A stretch of DNA of 54,675 bases, taken from the NCBI RefSeq assembly GCF_900091565.1, contig NZ_FMCV01000031.1, positions 1 through 54,675 on the forward strand, given 5' to 3'. The notes below the pieces were generated by a model. That model saw only the letters and a program-made list of their open reading frames with translations, was not told where the DNA came from and did no database searches. Each line of letters starts with the position of its first letter. The stretch's first letter is position 1. The stretch is from Micromonospora marina (GTDB lineage Bacteria; Actinomycetota; Actinomycetes; Mycobacteriales; Micromonosporaceae). This document shows, piece after piece, positions 49,481-54,675 of this stretch. The translations under genes and the position numbers were made by a program.

Positions 49481-51190
49481 GCACCCCAGTCCCGGCACGA
49501 GCACCTCACCCCGTCGCTCGGGCTGACCCCGCTGTCCCGCGTCCGCCTGGACGAACTGCTCCAGGAGATGCTCGACCGTGTCGGCGAGGTGGTGACCAGC
49601 CGTGAGCGGCTCCGCGCACTGCTGGACGCGGTCGTCGGCATCGGGTCCGACCTCGACCTGCGCAGCACGCTGCAACGGATCGTGCAGTCGGCGTGCGAGC
49701 TGGCCGGCGCCCGCTACGGCGCGCTCGGCGTGATCGGGCCGGACCGCCTGCTGCACGACTTCATCGTCCACGGCATCAGCCCCGAGCTGCACGCGAAGAT
49801 CGGCGAGCTGCCGCACGGGCGGGGCGTGCTCGGCCTGCTCATCGACGACCCGAAGCCGGTCCGCATGCCGGACATCACCACGCATCCCAACTCGTACGGC
49901 TTCCCGCCGAACCACCCGCCGATGCACAGCTTCCTCGGCGTGCCGGTGCGCATCCGCGACCACGTCTGGGGCAACCTCTACCTGGCCGAGAAGCAGGGCG
50001 CGGCCGAGTTCACCGAGGACGACGAGGAGATCGTGGTGGCGCTGGCCGCCGCGGCCGGGGTCGCGATCGAGAACGCCCGCCTCTACGCGCTGGCGCACCG
50101 GCGGGAACGCTGGCTGGCCGCCGCCGCGGAGATCACCTCGGTGCTGCTCGGTGAGGTACGCCGTACCGACGCGCTGACGCTCGTGGCCCGCCGCGCCCGC
50201 GAGGTCGCCGAGGCCGAACTGTCGCTGGTGCTGCTCTACGACGAGGACGAGGCGCAGTTCACCGTCGAGGTCGTCGACGGCGCCGACCCGGTCGCCCGGG
50301 AACTGGTCGGCGCGGTGCTGCCGGCCGCCGAGACCAGCTTCGCCGCGTCCGTCACGCAGGGCCGGCACGACCAGGTCGACGACCTCGCCGCCGCGGCGCC
50401 CTGGCCCCGGCCGGTGGTCGCCGGGCCGGCCGTGATCTCCCCGCTCACCGCCGCCGACACGCTGCACGGCGTCCTGGTGATCGGCTACCGGCCCGACCAC
50501 GGACCGGCCGCCGACGACGACCTCGCCCTGCTCGCCAGCTTCGCCGGCCAGGCCGCACTCGCCATGGAACGGGCCCGCGGGCAGGAGGAGCGGGAACTGC
50601 TGGTGGTGCTGGAAGACCGCGAACGCATCGCCCGTGACCTGCACGACGTGGTGATCCAGCGGCTGTTCGCCACCGGCCTGCAACTGCAGAGCGGCGCGAT
50701 GAACGCCCGCCCCGAGGCGGCCAAGCGGATCAACCAGGCCGTCGACGACCTGGACGCCACCATCCGCGACATCCGCCGCACCATCTTCGAGCTGCGCACC
50801 CCGATGAGCGCGGCGCTGCGCACCGAGATCCGCGAGGCGATCGAGGTGGCCGCCGAGTCGCTCGGCTACCGGCCGGACCTGGAGCTGATCGGCCCGATCG
50901 ACAGCGCCGTTCCGGACGACCTGCGCCCCGAACTCACCGCCGTGCTGCGCGAGGCGCTGTCGAACGCGGTACGCCACGCGCAGGCCGACCGGGTGTCGGT
51001 GCGCGTACGCGTCGGCTCCGGCCGGGTCGAGATCACCGTCACCGACGACGGGGTCGGCTGCGACCCGGAGGCGGCCCGCAGCGGCCTGGTCAACCTGCGG
51101 GAACGGGCCGAGCGGCTGGGCGGCGAGTTCGCACTGCGCCGGGCCGAGCCACGCGGCACCGAGGTGCGCTGGAGCGTCCCGCTCGACTGA
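49472..51190 (+). CDS. DevS/DosT-like GAF sensor histidine kinase
   Basis: 572 residues. GLTPLSRVRLDELLQEMLDRVGEVV precedes GAF-A (about 60-205) and GAF-B (about 225-365). In GAF-A, His148 of FPPNHPPMHSFLGVPV aligns with the haem-ligand His149 of Mycobacterium tuberculosis DevS, so haem-based sensing of O2, NO or CO is likely. HisKA_3 has ERIARDLHDVVIQRLFATGLQLQ with His391. The ATPase domain ends VTDDGVGC ... GLVNLRERAERLGGEF. Start at GTG 49472 lies inside a hairpin. The partner regulator is convergent, six bases beyond the stop. Confidence 0.92.
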   Translation: MAAAPQSRHEHLTPSLGLTPLSRVRLDELLQEMLDRVGEVVTSRERLRALLDAVVGIGSDLDLRSTLQRIVQSACELAGARYGALGVIGPDRLLHDFIVHGISPELHAKIGELPHGRGVLGLLIDDPKPVRMPDITTHPNSYGFPPNHPPMHSFLGVPVRIRDHVWGNLYLAEKQGAAEFTEDDEEIVVALAAAAGVAIENARLYALAHRRERWLAAAAEITSVLLGEVRRTDALTLVARRAREVAEAELSLVLLYDEDEAQFTVEVVDGADPVARELVGAVLPAAETSFAASVTQGRHDQVDDLAAAAPWPRPVVAGPAVISPLTAADTLHGVLVIGYRPDHGPAADDDLALLASFAGQAALAMERARGQEERELLVVLEDRERIARDLHDVVIQRLFATGLQLQSGAMNARPEAAKRINQAVDDLDATIRDIRRTIFELRTPMSAALRTEIREAIEVAAESLGYRPDLELIGPIDSAVPDDLRPELTAVLREALSNAVRHAQADRVSVRVRVGSGRVEITVTDDGVGCDPEAARSGLVNLRERAERLGGEFALRRAEPRGTEVRWSVPLD

Positions 51191-51196
51191 CCGACG

Positions 51197-51835
51197 TCAG
51201 GTGTTCCTGCCGAGCAGCCGGGTGGCCAGCACCGCCGCCTGGGTGCGCCGCTCCAGGCCCAGCTTCGCCAGCACGCTGGAGACGTAGTTCTTCACCGTCT
51301 TCTCGGCCAGGAACATCTTCCCGGCGATCTCCCGGTTGGTGAGCCCCTCGGCCACGTACTCCAGGATCCGCCGCTCCTGCTCGGTGAGCGACTTCAACTC
51401 CCGCGGCTGCTCCACCCCGCTGCGGATGCGCTCCAGCACGCGGGTGGTGATCGCCGGGTCGAGCAGGGACTGCCCGGCCGCCACCCGGCGGACCGCGTCC
51501 ACCAGGTCGGTGCCGCGGATCTGCTTGAGCACGTACCCGGCGGCGCCCGCCATGATCGCCGCGAACAGCGCCTCGTCGTCCTCGTACGAGGTGAGGATCA
51601 GCCCCTTGATCGAGGAGTCCACGGCGCGGACGTCCCGGCAGACGTCGATGCCGTTGCCGTCGGGCAGCCGGGCGTCGAGGATCGCCACGTCGGGGCGCAG
51701 CGCCGGGATGCGGCGCGCCGCCTCCTGGGCCAGGCCGGACTCGCCGACCACCTCGATGTCGCCGCTGCTCTGCAGCAGGTCGGCAAGGCCACGACGGACG
51801 ACCTCGTGGTCGTCGAGCAGGAACACCCGGATCAT
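51197..51835 (-). CDS. DevR/DosR-like LuxR-type response regulator
   Basis: 212 residues, close to mycobacterial DosR throughout: FLLDDHEVVRRGLADLL, phosphoacceptor Asp54 (ILDARLPDGNG), LILTSYEDDEAL and Lys104 in GYVLK. The NarL-type HTH is LTEQERRILEYVAEGLTNREIAGKMFLAEKTVKNYVSSVLAKLGLERRTQAAV (residues about 149-203). It should activate genes carrying DosR boxes when phosphorylated by the DevS-like kinase. A near-perfect box lies 37 bases upstream of its ATG, suggesting autoregulation. It is convergent with the kinase, not an operon as in mycobacteria. Confidence 0.93.
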   Translation of the reverse strand: MIRVFLLDDHEVVRRGLADLLQSSGDIEVVGESGLAQEAARRIPALRPDVAILDARLPDGNGIDVCRDVRAVDSSIKGLILTSYEDDEALFAAIMAGAAGYVLKQIRGTDLVDAVRRVAAGQSLLDPAITTRVLERIRSGVEQPRELKSLTEQERRILEYVAEGLTNREIAGKMFLAEKTVKNYVSSVLAKLGLERRTQAAVLATRLLGRNT

Positions 51836-51871
51836 CCGTTCTTTCTACCCGCTTTCCCGCCCCGGTGGCAC

Positions 51872-51885
51872 GGGTCGAAAGTCCC
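51872..51885 (-). promoter_or_regulatory. DosR-box-like site, closest to devR-like gene
   Basis: GGGACTTTCGACCC on the minus strand, an excellent match to the mycobacterial DosR core GGGACTTTnGnCCC. It begins 37 bases upstream of the regulator start, the right place for autoregulation. Confidence 0.72.
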
Positions 51886-51903
51886 GTGCTGCCCGAGCCC
51901 CGC

Positions 51904-51917
51904 GGGACCGACGGCCG
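51904..51917 (+). promoter_or_regulatory. Partial DosR-box-like site
   Basis: GGGACCGACGGCCG matches the pattern GGGnCnnnnGnCCC except for the last base. It lies between the other two sites in the same divergent promoter region. Confidence 0.45.
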
Positions 51918-51927
51918 GGCCCAGGTG

Positions 51928-51941
51928 GGGACCTCCGGCCC
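51928..51941 (+). promoter_or_regulatory. DosR-box-like site upstream of the second nitroreductase
   Basis: GGGACCTCCGGCCC fits GGGnCnnnnGnCCC fully. It lies 82 bases before the nitroreductase ATG and resembles the phosphoketolase site. Confidence 0.6.
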
Positions 51942-52022
51942 TGCTCACCGCACCGCCCGCTGACGCACCGTAGTGGCGTACCCGGCCGGGAAAGCCGGCG
52001 CCGCACGGGAGGGAGCACCACC

Positions 52023-52997
52023 ATGACGATCGAATACACCGGCGAGCAGTTGCGGGCCACGGTCGCCGACGCGGTCCGGGCGCCGTCGCTGCACAACACC
52101 CAGCCGTGGCGGTTCCGGCTCGTCGACGGCGGCATCGAGGTGTCCGTCGACCCGCTGCGCGGCCTGCCCGCCACCGACCCGACCGGCTGGGGCGCGCGGA
52201 TCGCCGCCGGGGCGGCACTGTTCAACCTGCGGCTGGCGCTCGCCGTGGCGGGCACCCCGGCCACTGTGCGGCTGCGCCCGTACCCGGCCGACCCGGACGT
52301 CGTGGCCCGGCTGGTGCCGGACCTGCCGCGCCGCCCCACCCCGGTCGAGCAGAGCCTGTACGGGGCGATCCGCCGCCGGTTCAGCAACCGCGCGCCGTTC
52401 TGGCCCGACCCCGTGCCGGCCGAGGCCCGCTGGCGGCTCGGCGAAGCGGCCCGTGCCGAGCAGTGCTGGCTGGAACTGGTGATCGGCACCAGCGCCGTCA
52501 ACGCGGTCGCCGAGGTCGCCCGCAGCGCCCACCGCGTGCTGGAACGCGACCCCGCGTACGTGGCCGAGCGGGCCGAGTGGATCCGCTCCGAGCCGGCCCC
52601 GGACGGTGTGCCCGCCGGCGCCGGCGGGCCGCAGAGCGAACCGCAGGACCTGCTGCCCCAGCGCGGCTTCGGGGGACGCAACCGCGCTCCCGGCCGCGAC
52701 TTCGAGCCGGAGCCGCTGGTCGCGGTGCTCGGCTCCGCCGGCAACACGTCCGCCGACCAGATCCTCGCCGGGCAGGCGCTGCAACGGGTGCTGCTCACCG
52801 CCACCGACGCCGGGCTGAGCGTGTCGATGCTGTCCCAGCCGATCGAGGTGCCCGCCGCGCGCGAGGCGCTGCGGATGTCGCTGGGCCGGTTCGGCACCCC
52901 GCAGATGGTGATGCGGATCGGGTACGGCCAGCCGGGCCGCGCCACCCCGCGCCGCCCGGTCGAGGAGGTGCTCGACCTGCCGGTGGTGCCGGCCTGA
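52023..52997 (+). CDS. Second Acg-type nitroreductase-fold protein
   Basis: 324 residues from ATG 52023 (GGAGGGAG upstream). VADAVRAPSLHNTQPWRFRLVDGG, IAAGAALFNLRLALAVAG, RRRFSNRAPFWPDPVP, and LAGQALQRVLLTATDAGLSVSMLSQPIEVPAAREAL with GTPQMVMRIGYG are Acg-family signatures, the same as in the gene at 48419. It probably binds FMN. Three DosR-like boxes lie in the divergent promoter shared with the regulator gene. The two Acg proteins bracket the kinase/regulator pair, which strengthens the view of a single regulon. Confidence 0.9.
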   Translation: MTIEYTGEQLRATVADAVRAPSLHNTQPWRFRLVDGGIEVSVDPLRGLPATDPTGWGARIAAGAALFNLRLALAVAGTPATVRLRPYPADPDVVARLVPDLPRRPTPVEQSLYGAIRRRFSNRAPFWPDPVPAEARWRLGEAARAEQCWLELVIGTSAVNAVAEVARSAHRVLERDPAYVAERAEWIRSEPAPDGVPAGAGGPQSEPQDLLPQRGFGGRNRAPGRDFEPEPLVAVLGSAGNTSADQILAGQALQRVLLTATDAGLSVSMLSQPIEVPAAREALRMSLGRFGTPQMVMRIGYGQPGRATPRRPVEEVLDLPVVPA

Positions 52998-53030
52998 CCC
53001 GTACCCCCTCCGCGGCCCTCTCTGTCCGGG

Positions 53031-54032
53031 TCAGGTGGGGAGCGCGGCCAGCAGGGCGACCTCCCGTTCCGGCGCCAGGCCGACCGGGGCACGCGCCGGG
53101 CGTCCCGCCCGGTCCGGCACGCGCCCGACCTCGCACAGCCACCGCCAGGTGTCGGCCACCGTCTCGGTCACCGACCGGCAGACCAGCCCCGCCGCATACG
53201 CGCGTGCCACGTCCCGCTCCTGCAACCAGCGGTACTCGTGCCCGCTGGGAATCCACACCGGCAGGTCGTTCCACGGCTCCACCCCCGCGGCCAGGATCGG
53301 CTCCGGCGCGGTCCACCGCAGCGTCGCGTCCGACCCGGTCACCGCCACCGCCGCGTCGAGCAGGTCACCCATCGTCGCGTGCCCGGTGCGACCCACCACG
53401 TTGTACGCCCCGCCGACGCCCTCGGCACCCCGGTCCAGCAGCCAGGTCGCCAGGTCCCGGACGTCCACGTACTGGATCGGCAGGTCACGCGGCCCCGGTG
53501 CCAGCACGTCCCCACCCCGGGCGACCCGGTCCAGCCACCACGGCAGCCGCCCGATGTCCTCCCCCGGCCCCAGGATCAGTCCGGCGCGCGCCAGCAGTGC
53601 CCGGTCGCCGAAGACCCGCGTCGCGGCGAGTTCCCCGCCCGCCTTGTTCGCCGGGTAGTCACCGTCGTCGGCGTCCGGGTCGGCCGGCACTGTGGGCGCC
53701 TCCTCGCCACTGCCGGGCGCGGCGGGTGGCGCGTACACCGATCCGCTGGACACGTACACGTAGTGCGGCACCGCGTCGACGAGCGCCGACGCCGCGTCCC
53801 GTACCGCCCGGGGCGCGCCGTCCCAGGTGTCCACCACCAGATCCCACTCGCCGCCGGTGAGCGCGGCCAGCCCGTCCGGCGCGGTCCGGTCACCCCGCAA
53901 CCTGTGTACGCCGTCCGGCACCCGCCCGTGCACACCCCGGTTGAACACGGTGACCCGCCAGTCGCGGCGCACCGCCTCGGCCACCACCGCACCGCCGACG
54001 AAACCTGTACCGCCGAGCATCAGAATTCGCAT
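53031..54032 (-). CDS. NAD-dependent epimerase/dehydratase-like protein
   Basis: 333 residues from ATG 54030-54032; the open frame continues upstream to about 54596, but that part is not protein-like. MRILMLGGTGFVGGAVVAEAVRRDW is the Rossmann start (GGTGFVG), followed by VTVFNRGV, LVVDTWDG, YVYVSSGSVYAPP, a Lys in YPANKAGGE, AGLILGPGED and VDVRDLATWLLD. The catalytic Tyr of the usual YxxxK is retained as YPANK. Extended SDR of the RmlD/reductase kind; substrate unknown. It is convergent with the nitroreductase gene and not obviously part of the DosR island. Confidence 0.85.
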   Translation of the reverse strand: MRILMLGGTGFVGGAVVAEAVRRDWRVTVFNRGVHGRVPDGVHRLRGDRTAPDGLAALTGGEWDLVVDTWDGAPRAVRDAASALVDAVPHYVYVSSGSVYAPPAAPGSGEEAPTVPADPDADDGDYPANKAGGELAATRVFGDRALLARAGLILGPGEDIGRLPWWLDRVARGGDVLAPGPRDLPIQYVDVRDLATWLLDRGAEGVGGAYNVVGRTGHATMGDLLDAAVAVTGSDATLRWTAPEPILAAGVEPWNDLPVWIPSGHEYRWLQERDVARAYAAGLVCRSVTETVADTWRWLCEVGRVPDRAGRPARAPVGLAPEREVALLAALPT

Positions 54033-54177
54033 GCGTCCCAGCGTGCCGTCCAGCAACGTCCGGCACAGTCCCCGTTCACGGTAAGCCGATCTGCCAGCGG
54101 CAGAACCCGGCCTCCCGCCGCCGTCAGCCGCCGCCCGCCCCGCGCCCGATAGGCGCCCGGAGGGGGTCCTTTGGTAG

Positions 54178-54236
54178 GTGATCAAGGGGTTTGTGTCCTT
54201 GTCGGTGCCGGGGGTTGCCGCGAACTCCTTGATCAC
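54178..54236. repeat. Inverted repeat, degenerate copy 2 of the GTGATCAAGG family
   Basis: GTGATCAAGGGGTTTGTGTC (54178-54197) pairs with GCCGCGAACTCCTTGATCAC (54217-54236) at 16 of 20 positions around a 19-base loop. Same outer sequence and same loop length as the copy at 32924-32982. Confidence 0.7.
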
Positions 54237-54675
54237 CGGGGTGTGGGCGCGGTGGTTTCGGCTGGGCCCGGTTGGGGGTCGGGTGTGTGGGGGGTTTGTG
54301 GCATGGTGTCGGGTTCGGGGGTGGTGGGCGGCACTGTGGGGGTGGAATCGGCGGCGGATGGGTGGCGTTGTAACCGGGTGAACGACCGAGCAGCGGCCGA
54401 GCCCCGGAGAAGGGGTCGTGCGGCCTGCGGGAACAGGCCCGGCTGCCGGTTGTCGAGTTCGGTTCCGGCGACGTGAGCCGCAGGGAGTCATCCTGGTCGG
54501 CTGGTCGTTGACGATGGATCCGGCGACGCGTGAGGCCCCGGGAATGATGCCGGGTGGCGGGTCGTTGGACATGCTTCCGGCGCCGCGATGTGGCACCCCC
54601 TGCCCCGCGTGCGGCCGGATCCCCTCGAAGACTTTCTTGAGCGCACCCGCGCCGACCCCCGTCGGTACGGGCGTC
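54237..54675. other. Terminal intergenic region with small repeats and hairpins
   Basis: About 440 bases without a convincing gene up to the window edge. A 28-base unit GGTCGTTG-n3-ATG-n2-TCCGGCG-n2-GCG occurs twice (54503-54530 and 54560-54587). Two short hairpins, CCCC/GGGG (54402-54415) and GGCCTG/CAGGCC (54422-54439), lie side by side. The first part (54240-54360) is G/T-rich on this strand. No RNA family is recognised. Confidence 0.45.

Noticed and set aside
54360..54480. Riboswitch candidate
   Set aside because: The hairpins do not match a riboswitch consensus I know (cobalamin, c-di-AMP, TPP considered), and no gene start follows within the window.
53031..54596. Epimerase reading frame extended upstream to 54596
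   Set aside because: The extra 188 codons cross the inverted-repeat element and are proline/arginine-rich; the Rossmann start at 54032 is the natural N-terminus.
1..54675. CRISPR array or rRNA genes
   Set aside because: No regularly spaced identical repeats and no rRNA-like sequence were seen.

Overview
The window is high-GC actinobacterial DNA. It looks like Micromonosporaceae, most likely Micromonospora or a close relative. The evidence is the codon composition, an SsgB-type sporulation protein, the PGPGW membrane protein, a DUF4236 peptide, an F420-dependent enzyme, a Clp_N/HTH gene pair, and two families of short palindromic repeats of a kind I recall from this family. The assignment is by inference; no rRNA is present to confirm it.

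Layout. (1) 1-6.8 kb is accessory DNA. It starts with two transposase remnants (ISAs1 type and IS701/IS4 type), a low-GC membrane-anchored protein, an S1-like protein and small hypotheticals. It ends in a replication/integration module of a pSAM2-type actinomycete integrative element (AICE): RepSA-like initiator, excisionase and tyrosine integrase, translationally coupled and abutting a tRNA-Val(CAC). No transfer (tra/spd) gene and no second attachment site are visible, so the element either continues to the left or is degraded. (2) 6.9-22 kb is chromosomal: PGPGW protein, SsgB, SDR enzyme, AraC and Rrf2 regulators, flavin reductase, potassium channel, a broken MarR gene, a TPR/FN3 membrane protein, an OmpR-type two-component pair divergent from a LolA-like protein, and a HelD helicase. 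(3) 22-32 kb holds Spo0M followed by a galactoside-utilisation cluster: GH42 beta-galactosidase and DeoR regulator on one strand; ABC binding protein, two permeases and GH36 alpha-galactosidase on the other. (4) 31.8-40.7 kb has an NmrA-like protein, a secreted GH5 beta-mannanase with CBM2, an F420-dependent oxidoreductase, and an envelope-lipid run (DAG kinase-like, YihY, double PAP2, EEP phosphatase). It ends in a small HTH gene coupled to a Clp_N remnant under a striking tandem operator. (5) 40.8-54 kb is the most coherent system: a DosR/DevR-like hypoxia or dormancy island. It contains a PP2C phosphatase, tandem universal stress proteins, phosphoketolase, a hemerythrin-tailed P1B ATPase, two Acg-type nitroreductases, a DevS-like GAF kinase that keeps the haem-ligand histidine, and a DevR-like regulator. 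Five DosR-box-like sites lie upstream of its genes. An epimerase and a repeat-bearing intergenic region end the window.

How the genes work together. The galactoside cluster imports and hydrolyses alpha- and beta-galactosides, and the mannanase could supply galactomannan-derived oligomers. In the dormancy island the DevS-like kinase would sense O2, NO or CO, or redox state. It would then activate the DevR-like regulator, which would bind the boxes ahead of the phosphoketolase/USP operon, the P1B ATPase and both nitroreductases. No rRNA, CRISPR array or biosynthetic gene cluster was seen.
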